This document shows, piece after piece, positions 50,401 to 63,100 of a DNA stretch of 64,000 nucleotides (the first letter of the stretch is position 1; each line of letters starts with the position of its first letter). The notes beneath the pieces are model-generated. The model did not search any database and was not told the origin of the DNA. It saw nothing but the letters and a program-made list of their open reading frames with translations. The stretch comes from Lanius collurio (lineage: Eukaryota > Chordata > Aves > Passeriformes > Laniidae). Location of the stretch: NCBI GenBank assembly GCA_020086605.1, contig JACBWW010000012.1:11803925-11867924 (forward strand). The letters are read 5' to 3'. The position numbers and the translations under genes are program-made.

Positions 50401-53400
50401 TGCTGTGTTAGATACCCTGATGTTAACAGAGTGCAAATATGGAGATATCCTTCATTCACCATGAGCTGAAGGTTTTAGGATAACAAAAAAAAAAAGTCTA
50501 AAGAAGGTTTCTGTAAACCAGCAGGATTTAAGCTGAAGGTGACTAGTGTTCATTGGGGCAGCTATTCAAGGGACATAACTTGAATAACAGAAAACAAGTG
50601 AGCCACATTCAGGATCCAGAAGCATTTTCTGTCCCTTCTGCAACTGCCCAAAAGGCTGTGCTGAATTATGAGGCTGCTGAAACAGAGGCAGCAAGAAGGT
50701 ACATGTGGTCTGTGCTTGGTCAGGGGAAGGCATCTGTAGGGTGCCACAAGGCTTGTCTTTTTGCACTGTAAAAGTTTCTGCTCACAGACTATCCAAACAC
50801 AATTCTCTCAAGAAATCTGAGTTACTCTTAGACAACTATGAAGTTACTTCAGCTAAACCCACATCTTATAACATGTGTATGGAAAGAATACCACACGCAT
50901 TTTACTCAAATTTTGCATCTTAGCTATAGTTTTGAAGACTGGCTCATCAGCGATATCACTGCATATTCTTTCATACTCTTTACAGTTATGAGTGATGAAA
51001 CCACAGAGGCTGATTTCCAAAGATTGGGTTTCATCCTCAGGATATGATCAGTCTAGGCTGTTCCTTGTTTTACAGTTAGAGTTCAGGGTCTCACTTTTAA
51101 TCCACAGGATTTCAATTAATCTACTTGAGCCACTCTGCCTTTCCCACACACCTGAGCCATTTTATATGAAGATCTCTGTTTTAAATGCGAAGTTAAATAC
51201 TTAATATTCCTGTGCTTGGAGTTCTGAACAGTATTGAATGTTCATTTCTCTTAATGAAAAATGAATTTAAATAATGTTGGCCTTTCTTATTTTGTTGTTA
51301 CTATTGTAAGACTACAGATTGCTCATAGTATGTGAGTGCCTATATCCATTTGGAAGGGTGGCTACTATCACGTTGACCATAACTCTAAATTAACAGAGGT
51401 ACATGATTTATGTGCATATGATGTAAGCACTCAAGGGGCAGGCTCTTTGTAAGAGAAACATAATTCTTTTATTAACTTCCAAAAATATGCTGCTTACTCC
51501 TTTGGGAATTCACAGAGAACACGTGCATATAGAACAGCGTAGGAGCAGTGCAAGTAGGGATGTGATTACGGGAAACACAATTATGTTTACTATCTATAAC
51601 ATCTTTGAATGTTGATTATTCTTGTCTCTGTGCCAAAAAGAGTTAGAATACTGCCAGGAGTTAGTTCAGGACAGCAGATCGTAATGAGTATGATTGTGAT
51701 CCCTTTTTAAAGAGAAGAAATTTTTTTTTTTCTTTCTGTCTGCAACATTGGAATGAAATCTTAATTTTCTCTGTATGGAGCAAAATTAACTATCTACTTG
51801 CAGCAGAGCCCCTACCAACATAAAGACAGAAATAAGAGTTCGTATTAGAGGACCCTGATTCAGCATATTTAGGATAAATCATTGATTTTTACACTTGGCC
51901 TTTGACATGTTCCTTAATTTCCCTACTGAAATTCCTTCATGAAACTGATTAATAATATTAATGTCCTTAGCTAATTTATTTAGAGAATACACAGAATCTG
52001 GAATAGTGGGGGTTAGACTATGCTGTGAGGGAAGCACTTTATTACAAGTAGCCTGCAATAAGAAGGACCTAGTCTAAAATCCTGCTGTGCCTTAGATTTC
52101 TGTTAGTAAACAAGAAGAATGAGGTCTCCTGATCTCCAACACATGCTAGAAAGCCTGCTGATTTAGTCAACAATGGCTCATTATCTAAAGTGTTTTTTGG
52201 ATTCATTAAGCCCTGAAAGCTGTGGATGAAAAAGAGGGTGTGCTTTAATTTCCTCATTCCTGCTGCCACTTTTCTCGATTTCTTCACACTGACATTCCTG
52301 CTTTAACGTTCAGCTTCTCCTTGTGATTTCTGTATACACTGTTTCAACAGCATGAAGGGATGTTTCTTTGTGGCAAAAATATGCCTGGACTGTTAGTAGA
52401 TGCTCTTGTGTTTTAAAGATTACTTACTGGGAGTCTCCTCCTAAATATTCCACTTTAAGTGTATTTGTCTGTCTTCCTCTCCTGAGTAAAAAAGTATTGC
52501 CTGGGACTGGCTAGAAAAGCCCACTGTGCTGAATTGATTTTAATGTTTTATAAGGTATTGATGACTCCCAGGCTTCTGTGGCAAGTCATTTGCCTCTTGA
52601 TGGGCTCTCTTTCACATCGAAAGCCCAGGCAGCAGCAGCAGCAAGCTGATCTACATTAGAACTTTAGCAACTACAGATACTGAAGCCTTGAAAGAGAGAC
52701 CAACAAAACATTTAAAATATTATTTTTAGGCATTTTAACCTGTGTTGTATATTTGAGGACTCATGGTAACATCTGTCTTTTATGTTGCATGCCTAATTAT
52801 TTGACTTAAAAAACTAACATACGGTGGGATTGACATCCAGCAGTGGGAATATGATTTGAATACAAACCTTCTGAAGAGAAATGAACCAAATTATTTGTTC
52901 AATACCACTGAATTCAACCTAAAATAAATTCTCCATTTATTCCTGTACAGCATTTTGAAGAGGGCTGCACTTTTGTAGTCAGACTGAATGAGAAAGACAG
53001 AATACTCTAGGAGCTGGCAGGAAGTTTCAGCTCAGCTCCTTCATTCCTATTTTCTTTTCTTTTTTTTTTTCCCTCAATGTTTAACATGATTTCTTACTGT
53101 TTATTATTTTTTTGCATTCTTCTCTTCTACTGCATGTAATGACTTGGAGGCAAAATTTCACAGAAATTATTTGTTCAGGTTTCCCATCATTTATCATTAA
53201 AGTCAAGTTACTGGGAAATACTTGTTCTTATATCAAACAAATAATAAGAGCATCTGGAGCTAATTTTTTTTTTTTTTCAGGAACAATGACAAAAACGTGA
53301 GGTGACTTCACAGAGGCCTGTGATGTCATTAGTATTTTCTTTAAAGTGCAGTGGAAATGAGTCTTTTCTTTCTCTTCAAACTGACTTCATAAGACTACTT

Positions 53401-54255
53401 TTCATAGCTTTGCACTTGTCAAGGCTCATTAAGTAAAAGTCTGAGGCAGTAAAGTGTTATAACTATCTCAGCATGTCTTTCTATCCATCCTTAGTTAAGA
53501 TCTATAATTACTTCTTGCTGTGTTTTCTCTTTTCTTATTTTTAATTTCTTTCTGCAGTTAATTTTTATCTCTATATTCTTTACAGTATTAGTTGCTTAGA
53601 AAGGTCTGATTTTTATACTCTTGATGCATATTTTCAAAAACAGTTCATTAAACATAAGGTGTTATTATTTTTAATCCTAAAATTTTCATGGGAAAATAAA
53701 TCACATCTTGTTAATAAAGACTATGTTTTAGTTAGCTAATGTCTAAGAGGTCCAAGTCTTATTCTCTAGTACTGAGACAAAAACATTTATATTGTGGTAT
53801 TAAGAAACAAATTTCTTATCTCCATATTTCGCACAAAAACCAGATGATCTATGTTGGATACCAGAAAAGAGGAACTAAAATCCAGAATGCTTTTTTCCCC
53901 TCCCCTTTTTCTGTATTCTAGAACACCTTCTTATCTTTTTCAAATTTTGAAGCTGTTGGCAGGAGTCACCAAGATTACATGCATCCTTTGACTTATGACT
54001 CTTCTTCTGAAAACTTCTGAAGAGCTTAAATGTCAGCAGTTTGTCAGCCCTAGGAGAAACGAATTGATCCTCAATAAGAGAACAACAGTTTAGGAAATAG
54101 GAAATACTCTTTTAAATTTGGTAAGATAAATCTCTTTTCCTGAGAGTTGCACTGAACATGAGAAGTATTGATGCTGTATCTCATTTATAGAACTTAGATT
54201 TGTTCTTTTCTTTGTTAGTATTATGGTTCAGAATGATAATGAACTTGTTTCAAAT

Positions 54256-54335
54256 TAATATTATTAATATTAATAGAATTATTAATGTTTCAAATTTAAT
54301 TAAAATTTTAAAATTAAATTAATTTAATTAAAACA
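54256..54335. repeat. AT-rich self-complementary block
   Basis: Almost only A and T, composed of interleaved TTAATATTAAT and AATTTAATTAAA words that can pair with each other. It may form cruciform or hairpin structure but is probably decayed AT-rich simple sequence. Confidence 0.7.
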
Positions 54336-55772
54336 AGAAAGCCTTATTAATTGAGCTCTTCTTCAGTCTTTTCATATCCCCTTAGAAGCCTTTTATTCTC
54401 AGTAAAAACTTCATGGTGTGTGTAGCGGTACAGGGAGAAAAAGCATATGTGTCCACTTGTTCAGGGGCTTAGAAGTATAAAGATTGTATCAAAAATATGG
54501 ATATTAGCAAGTTTGAGGAGGTCTCTGACTGAACTCAGTGTCCAGGAAGCTTTGTGTGTTAATCCTCTTTTATGTATCTTTGCTGGTTTTAAAGTTAAGA
54601 GCTTTTCATCTGCTTAAATTACAATCAATTACTGTTACATTGCATCACTCAGATGGCAAAAGGCATTTGCTGTTTTGGGGTAGATATAATTTTTAAATAT
54701 CTCAGATGGGCATTTTCGCTCCTGTCTTCTTTCAGTGGTTTCAAATGTGAAATATTTTTAATGAGCAATGAAGGATGTTCCCTTTCTAAATCCTTGGGGT
54801 TTCAGAAATCATGGCCTTATCTTCATCGTTTCCTGCCATTACGCTCATTGCAGCTGTTGTATTGTTAGAAGGTATGTTTTAAAAATATCTGAACTTGCTT
54901 TGTGATGGAACGAAGTATTTTGGAAGAGTGGGAGTTGATGAGGGAGGAAAACCTTGACTGGTCTGTGAGGAAGAATGAAATAATTGGTTCTAAGGAGACT
55001 CAAGAGCATAAAAAAAGGTGTTTGGCCTCAGACTGAGGGTTAGATCTGTTTTATTTGCTCTTACCAGGAAAAGTCTGACTTTACAAGAGTGGAAGCCCAT
55101 TGTTTCAATTTCAGGAGTAATTCAGTAATCTGCTAGAGTGTGTATTTCAGAGTGAGACACCAGAGATCCTTTTCTTTCACTGTTGTTTTCCTCACAGTCC
55201 TTGGGAGCTCAGCTGGGATCTAGGTCTCAGCAGGGGAGACACCAGCCATGCCTAAGTCCCTTTCTGCACATAAATTCTTCCCCTTAACATTACTTTCCCC
55301 TCTGTTCTGTTCTTTCCTTGCCTTCCTCAGAGTTAGACAGGAAAGCTTTAATCTCTGTGTTTCCCAGGCAACTTTTTTCAGCTGTTTTTCTTATTGTCTT
55401 CTCTTCATGGTGGTCTCTTCAGATGATCCACATTTCCAGTGTGTAGTACAGTGCTCAGTTGTCACTAGCACCATACTTGTGTTGTGTTCCCACTGAGAAG
55501 CTGAAAGTTTGCCATCAGGTGGCTATCCTAACTAGGAGGTGATTGCTGGAGTTCTATGTTTTAGCAAGTCTTGTGCTATGCAAAAAAGTTGTTTACGTCC
55601 TCTCCTGTGGAGCTCAAGTTCTACAGAAGACCAAAGCACAGCAGAGAGGATAACCAGATCTGTATTCAAGCTGAAGACTGAAATTTCAAGCAAATGCCCT
55701 GAAGGACCATTCTAGGTCCTATGCATAAGCTCAAACAAATCCTCCAATGTGTTACAGAATTTTCTCTCACTC

Positions 55773-55792
55773 TTTTTTTTTTTTTTTTTTTT
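55773..55792. repeat. Poly(T) run, 20 bases
   Basis: Twenty uninterrupted T. The minus-strand frame that crosses it (55712-55915) gains a run of lysines from it and is an artefact. Confidence 0.9.
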
Positions 55793-58700
55793 AAGATGAG
55801 GCATTTTAATATTCTGAAGTTCACTTCTTTTTTTGTCTTTGTGTACTATGTTAGAAGTCATGATTAGGAAGCAATAAAAGAAAGTAATTGTGCAGTAGTA
55901 TGTACTCATATTCACTTTCTTATTTCTCTTACTGTTTGCTAGTAATACTTTTTACTCTGGAAATTTGAATTATTTCTTCTATATTTCCTCTAATAATGTT
56001 TAGTTGCAAAGTGTGACTTATATTCTTGTTTTAGACTTTTCTTAACTGGACTTTCAGGAAAATACACAGTTTAAATAGGAGAGACAGCCTTAAATAATGA
56101 AGTGTCATTAGAGGTTTCTTGCCTGTGTTCATTATAGCTGATATTTTTCAGCTTTCTCACTTTGTGCTGTAGAGGTAAATGCTTCCTGTATGCCACTGAC
56201 CTTTAATACATTCATTAAATTTAATGAGTTTAAAATGTAAAATAAAAATCATCTTGCCAAACAGAATCATCAGGACTCCTATTTAATAGGATAAAGAGGA
56301 CCAGATTCACAAAGCTGGTCTATACAAAACTACTTTGTACTCTTTTTACCTGCTATGATATTCTGTTGATTCAGTCTGATAAAAGCTGAAAGAAAAATAA
56401 CAGCAGGCACTTGAATACCATTCTCTCTACGTGGTGTAAGAGAATTTGTTATTTTTCATAGTTAGCAAAGCACTATTTATGTTCAGTCATGACTTAAGAA
56501 TGTAATACAAAATGAAAAAAGGTGTCTTGTCAGAGGAGTCAAACCTGGTTTGTCGTTAGTTCACTTTTTATTTTATAGGAAGAGTTAAACCACTGATGTC
56601 TTAGTTATGATTACCAGTAGTTCTTGAAAATTGAGCCAAAGTAATACACTATGAAAAATTTACTTGCTTGTCCTCTTCAGAAAGATCTCCCCCTTGTATC
56701 AGGCTAGCATGGTTTGGGAGTGGGACGTGCTCCCTGCACTGTGTTACAATGAGAGAAGCTCCTTCTACTGTACCACTGCAGAAGAGACTTCCTTTCCAGG
56801 GACAGATTCTGCAAACTGCCATCTCCAACTTTGTCATACTGGAGAGTCCTAAAGACCTTCTACAGACATGCCAATGTTTCGGTGGAGAGAAGAGTGGGCT
56901 CTTGCCTAGAATTTTCAGCAATTATTTACCTTTCTCTGCTGGGCTTGTGAAGAGGTGAATAAATTCAGACTGCAAATCCCATAGCTTCTGTTGTTATTTT
57001 AGCAGTCAAAATTTTCAGTGTGTGTGCAGAAACCACAAGAAGTCAACGAGATATGGCCCAGTATCAGCAGTGACAATGCTGACAATTGACTGGGTTTCTC
57101 CTGGACTAATCACTCTCAACATGACACCGTTTGTGCCCATGGACTCTTTGCCCCACCTTCTCCTCCAACCTTCATGCTTAATCTCCTACCCTCTTCCTGA
57201 ACAAGGCATCCTGATACAATCATGTTGATTCATAAAAACAAAACCAGAAAAAAAAACAAGGAGTCAAATTATATTTGCCATTGTTGGATTGTTCATTCTG
57301 TGCATAAGGCATATTTTTATCTGCTTCTCTTTGCCTTGATCATTTAGACAGTAAACCCTTCTGGGACAGAGGCTGGTTTGCAGAAAGAAGGATCACTCAG
57401 ATAATTACATGGGTGCTCCAGCAGTTGAGATACAGATGAATTATAATCAGCAGATGTGACTAAGAGGTTGTGACTTTACTGCTTATTTCCTCATAATTTA
57501 CATGCCATCTTGAGAACAACAAATTTAAGCATAGCCAATGCATGATGATGAACTGTCTTTTAAAGAAGGAGGAGCAGCCATATTCTTTAGATAGATTTTC
57601 AGACCACAAAAAGAGGTAAGATACAGCAATGGATAAATTAGATTTATGCAGATATTCAAAGGGTTAATTATGAAAATGTTGGCATCCTGTTGAAGCCTTC
57701 ATAAGAAAGTGGAAAAGCAGAGAGGGGAATCACCTCAGAATAGTGCTTTGTGTGGTTTATTTGGTATGGGAGAAATTTGAAACAGAGCATAGAACCTGTG
57801 GAAAGCTACTGTGTAAATATGATTCTTTTTGGGTATGACCAGAGGATAAAGATAACTGCATTGATGATCCCCTTCACTTCTGCAGTAACACCTCTGGCCA
57901 TTTCAAACTGTGAGAACCACAAGACGTCTGAACAAAATTTTCTATTACAAGGAAGTTACATAAAAGGAGGGAGACATTTTTTCATTTAACATCTTGCAAG
58001 TCCACTGCCTAGACAAATCTGCATAACTGATGCATCAGCTTCAGAATCTTCTGAGGGAAAAGAGTATTTTGTTTGTCCTTAATCCTACCCTTCTTTAATC
58101 TGACACTGTACCATGACACAGCACTTAAATTCAGGGTGGTTTTGATGAGTTTCATGTTTTATAATTCTATTTTCCCTCTCTAATTCTTATATTCTAAACC
58201 TATGACTTCTTTTGTTTTCAAACTCATATTTGAGCAAAAGTCACTCAATCTTACTGGAGATTTATGAAAAAGGTTTTTGTATGTATTCAGCAAGAGTGTC
58301 GTGAATTGGCTCAATAAAGCTCAAACAGCTTTACAGCAGCTATTGTCTATTCTTTAATACTGCTCTGCACATAAACTATGGCATTATACTGGTATTAACC
58401 AGCTTGATAGATGACTTTAGTCTTGTTTTGAATACATTGATTGACATGTCATTTTGACCTGAAATGAATAATGGGGTGCTGAAAAGAGTCTACAAATTTA
58501 AGCATCAAAGTATTGCTCAATTTGCTTCAGTAGTCTTCAACCTTTGTAATACAACTGCAGAATACATTAAAGATTATTTTTGTACTAGATGAGCATCTAA
58601 CTTAAAATATTATTTCCATGCCTATTCAGAATATTAATTATTTACTATTGCCTTTACTTATGCTATTAGTAAAACCAAAGCTGAGGAAAACACTATAATA

Positions 58701-59689
58701 TATGGAAAATTACCTCTTTCAGTTGCCCACTGTCTGAGAATGGATAGCATGAAAAGTACTTTTTCTAAAAAATATATTTTATTAATTGGATTTTACTGAG
58801 TACATTAGCAGCCAGGAGGCATTAGGATGATCTGCCCTGATTTTGGTTAGAAGGTATACACTTTACTTTTGAGCATCTAATGAATTCTGACAGCTCCAGC
58901 TTCTCTGTTTCCTCCTGCTTGGAATGGTTTTATAACATGACTTTCATCTTCTTGTCTTTGAGTTGGCCCATGGTATTGTGGACTCATATGGAATGTCGTA
59001 ACTTGATGTCTATAAATTGCTTTTCTAAGGAGTACGCTGTGTTTAATGTCAGCTTCCTTCTACTTAACTGCTTTGTATCAAGAGTATCTTGTGTTACCAT
59101 CATTATTGTTCTTTGCATTGGTTCAAAAAGCTGAAAATCTTGGAAGTACAAAACAGATCACATGCCTTTGCCATGGATCTCCTCTGCATCCATCTCTCTT
59201 CTCCTTGGTATGGTTTAAGTAGGGTGGTTTTAGTGTTTTTTTAAGTGGTTAGCAAATTCATATCCCTCAAATTTCTCACTTCTATCTTTTCCACATCTGT
59301 AGCAAGCCTGCTCTTCTTTGTAGCATAAGCAACCAAAAATATAGAGAGTGATTGAAATGAATTTTCATTCCATTGTGTTAGTATAATTTCCTTTGGGTTA
59401 CAGTACTCAAAATATACTCACAGACTTCACTGGTATGTAACCTGATTTTTTTGCTGACATTCATGTTGCTCACTAATGGCAATAGTTAGCCCTGTCTTAT
59501 GGTATATTAAAATGAAGCAGCACTTACCACAATGCCTCTTCAAAAAAAAATTTAAACCCTCTCAGCTTTCTTGTTTCATAATCTGTCCCTGATTCATTAT
59601 TTTGATATATTTAAATGCCTGACTCACTTATCTACACAATTCTATTAATCTGGCCCATGCATTTTGAGTTTTGTTTCTCCCCACTTCTA

Positions 59690-59695
59690 TTTATT
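59690..59695 (-). terminator. Possible polyadenylation signal downstream of candidate exon
   Basis: AATAAA on the minus strand in the context AACAATAAATAGAAG. Such hexamers are frequent by chance in AT-rich DNA, and it only gains meaning if the candidate exon at 59960-60145 is real. Confidence 0.2.
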
Positions 59696-59959
59696 GTTTA
59701 CTGTTCATCCTTCTAATTTACATCACTCTCGACCTTCCATTATTCTAAAATTAAAACTTTCACTTTTTTTCCTCACATCAGCCAGAAGTAGTGAACAACA
59801 CTTAATCCCATCACACTGTAGCAGTTGAATCAGCCTCTGTGGCACTGAGTCCAGTCACACTTACCCATTACATGAGATTTTATAATTAGTTTTTATCCTT
59901 CCATACTCACACTTCCTAAAGTCTTATGATATTTCTCACAATGAAGTGAGACAATGGTA

Positions 59960-60145
59960 TTAGTAGCCATGGATGTCCAAGGATGTGTTTTTCAGAGATT
60001 TTCTGGTGGTGCTCTGAAAGTAATTCTTAATTTCCCAGATATTCTCATTGCTCTTCTTCCCTTTCTCTAAATACTGATTATGAAGAAGAAAAGCCATAAA
60101 AATTATGACTAGCATTGCCAGTACCACCATCACTAATACAGCACA
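59960..60145 (-). CDS. Candidate terminal exon with one transmembrane segment (speculative)
   Basis: On the minus strand an acceptor-like CACCTACCCAG ends at 60146, followed in frame by 61 codons and a TAA. The peptide starts CAVLVMVVLAMLVIIFMAFL, a strong single membrane-spanning stretch. A basic tail follows (KGKKSNENIWEIKNYFQ, then TTRKSLKNTSLDIHGY), as in the C-terminus of a type I membrane protein. The frame is closed by TAA shortly upstream (near 60181), so an exon would have to begin after that; an alternative acceptor is TTGAGTTTAG just upstream. An AATAAA on the minus strand at 59690-59695 would give a 3' UTR of about 265 nt. I do not recognise the protein and found no partner exon upstream. 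The polypyrimidine tract is weak, so chance remains likely. Confidence 0.22.
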   Translation of the reverse strand, partial: CAVLVMVVLAMLVIIFMAFLLHNQYLEKGKKSNENIWEIKNYFQSTTRKSLKNTSLDIHGY

Positions 60146-60180
60146 CTGGGTAGGTGCCAATCCTAAACTCAAGCTTTATT

Positions 60181-63100
60181 AGAAAATTCTCAAATATATC
60201 TGTCAAGTATGAGGGCAGACCTTTCCTTTGAAGTATTGCTATGTATCCAGGAAACTGCCTCTGTGGTAGGAAATCCCCACTGCACTGGAGTTATACAATA
60301 ACTTCAGGCAGGTATTTGTGCTCCATTTTTCTATAGAGTAGTGACAAGATTATAACAACGCAGTTCAGGTTTTATTTAATCACTGATGGAATTTCTTTTA
60401 ACAGAATAGCATTTGTTCTATTTGGAAAACCCTGAACAATATAAAATGATATTTTCCTTACCAAGATGATTGCTAGTGACAGACTGGCAGGAGGACAGCT
60501 GTATTCTAGGACTTAATACTGCTCTGACAAAATGAAGGGTATGAAGCTGGTTTTTACCAGCTGAAGGTTGGTCCCAGAACTTGGTTCTGCAGCAGGGCAG
60601 GAGGAGAGGTGAAGTGTAAAGTTCAGTGAAGGTCAGGGCATAAATTAAGGCCCTTCAAAAGTGCAGCTGCCCCAATGTCAAACACTGCTGTGGTAGCTTA
60701 GCATCTCTCCAGCTGCATCCTCTAAAATTAATTTGGTGAGTCATTGCTGAACTTATGAGGGGAGTGAACCCCCCTGCTGGCAAACGTGGGCTTGGAGGAA
60801 CACAGTCTTGCTCTTTGTGGCAAGCCTGGTTTGAGCTGGCTCACCTTTCCCAGGATACTCCAGCCAGTCTGGCAGCAGATCACGCTCCTATCCCAGGAGC
60901 TACTCTTTAGGTCTCCCCACATCAGGACTTTGTTAGGTTATCACAGAATTATCACAGAGTTACTCTCTATTTTCTGGAAAATACCTCCATACACTAAGAT
61001 TTTGGTTTTAAGCTGTGTTACTCCAGCCTCATTATTCCAAAGCAGACACAAGAGCAGAATTGTGCACTGGTTGGGGGCAAAATACTACGTAATCCAAAGA
61101 ATTCTGTATATTTTCCCTTCCCTCTCCCAGAGTATGCAGCAAAGTAAATTTACTGAAAATTTGACAAACTTGTCCTAGATCAAATGAAATGGAAGGCATG
61201 TTTTCAAATGCCTGTAATAACACTGATTTGCAATTTCTCATACAAAATAATTTTTATTGGATTTTCTATAGTCTGTGTCTCCATCTTAGGCAGAAGTACA
61301 AATGTCCTACTGGGCCTATTTGCTCTTCTTTGGGTTGTATATGCAGTCAAATAACGCAGCAGAAAAAGCAATAATGAAGGGTTCAGACTTTCCCCAACAT
61401 TTTTGACTAATAACTGTGAATGCAGAATTACATTTCAGCATGATTTCAGGAGAATTCTGAATAACATTCACTGATAACCTTTACAATTAGGATCTGCTCA
61501 ATAATGGTGGTGTTTTCAGCCTGGTGTAAGCTCTCAGAATAAGAGCATCCCATCTTTAAGAGTGTCCACTGATGACTTAAAATCAAGAATCAAACATGAT
61601 TAGAAGGGAAAAAGGGATTTTACTTTGGTATTTATTTTAAGAATCCTTAGGTGCACTACACCCAGATCGAATGCACCTCAAGGTATACAATGTTCCTCCA
61701 CAAAAGATCTAGTATAACATTATAGCTCCTACTAATCAGCATATCTATCAAAAATTCCCCAATGAGAGACTCAAATGAGCCCCGTTCCCCAAGGAATCTT
61801 CCCCTGGATGGTCCTACCTTAGTTTATACAATATGTTCTGGAGAGAGCACCTTAGTGTCTGGGGCATTCTGATCCCTAACTATGAAGCTTCTAAAATGTT
61901 TAGTCTCCTAGTTTGACAAACAAGTCCAAAAATGTAGGCTAAAAAACCCACTAAGAATACAGAAGTTATAAAAATGTATAAAAGGGTAAAAGAAAAGGCA
62001 AAAACGTCATCATGGCATCACCATGTTCATCAATTGAAAGAGAAAAGCCAAGGTGCTGCATGAAGAAGCATGAAAGCTGCAATGAAAGCAGAGGAGTTCT
62101 CTCTTCCACCAGCTTGGTTGATTAACATACAGTGGGCACTGCAGGTAAAACAAGTCTTAAAGAAATTGAAATTGAAAGTGATAAGAGAGAGCCTGTTTCA
62201 TGAATCCATATAAGAAAGGTTGCCAGGAGGTCTGTGTAAGATGAAGAAATGGAGATGGAGAAAAATAAAACAAACATAGCATTGACACTGACTTGGCTTT
62301 TGTTCTTCAGTTTTACCTCTAGTTTTTATTTTGCTTTGCTTTTTTTAAAGGCTATAAATAATCTGCCATGAAATGTAAAATAAGTGATTCCAGCATAACT
62401 GTCCTCTAAATCTTGCTCCAACCCTCCCTTCTTAGTCACTAGAAGTGTATGAAAAATGCAAATCACTGAACTCAAAAACTTACAGCCTCAGTAACTGAGG
62501 TAACAGGGTTTTGTTTATAAGAATAGCATAGCACTCTGCAGCATAAACCTTCAATTAATCCTTTAGTGCAACCTACGACGATAGACTGCATGGCATTATC
62601 AAATTCTGTTTTAGCTGTACCATAAGCACAGTAAGTTAAAAGTGCTTCAGGCAGCTAAAATGACACACTTGAAATTTTTTGTTGTGTTTCTCTCTTCTGC
62701 ATTCAATTGTGCTAACAAGGGAAAAAGGTGAGGGGGAGAGAAGATCAGAGAAACCCACACAGGTTTTAAAATAGAATTTGAAAGGCAATGTTCTTTATTT
62801 ACGTATTTTACTGTGTTTTTTCCATTGTGTATGCATATAATCCTTTCAATCCTTTTTTAAGTGGGTGTGGGTACAGATCCTTACCTAATGCAGGCAAACT
62901 AGGTGTCAGTGGGAGTGGCATGGTGCCACTCTAAATACAGGTTAGATGTAAAGTTTTGATTGCCTAAGTTTTGGTGCTTACCCTAGATTCAGGTTAGGTG
63001 TGTAGGATGCATCTGTGGGTCAGGGAGAAACCAGGCTGCATCTCTGTCTCCTTGGGCAAGACCTAGGTGTGCAGCACCCTCTCTTTCCCTATATCCTGGC

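Larger units (their letters stand above)
37336..59689. other. Long unique-looking non-coding region, no gene seen
   Basis: About 22 kb without a recognised exon, RNA gene or transposon. It contains 20-base T runs at 38263-38282 and 55773-55792, a (TTTA)n stretch at 40503-40525, a purine-rich patch at 41441-41476, a five-unit CAG run near 52629-52645 and an AT-only-like block at 54256-54335. A moderately G+C-richer part lies at 43200-43560 with no assignable content. Frames of 60-99 codons throughout show no domain or splice context that I trust. Confidence 0.5.

Noticed and set aside
60938..60959. TTATCACAGAA/TTATCACAGAG tandem as a minus-strand CR1 3' end
   Set aside because: The CR1 3' UTR sequence expected next to it (the GGAAGGGACC-type block) is absent, so the likeness is too short.
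60786..61178. 130-codon plus-strand frame in G+C-richer DNA
   Set aside because: No recognisable domain, no Kozak or splice support, and no likeness to a known family.
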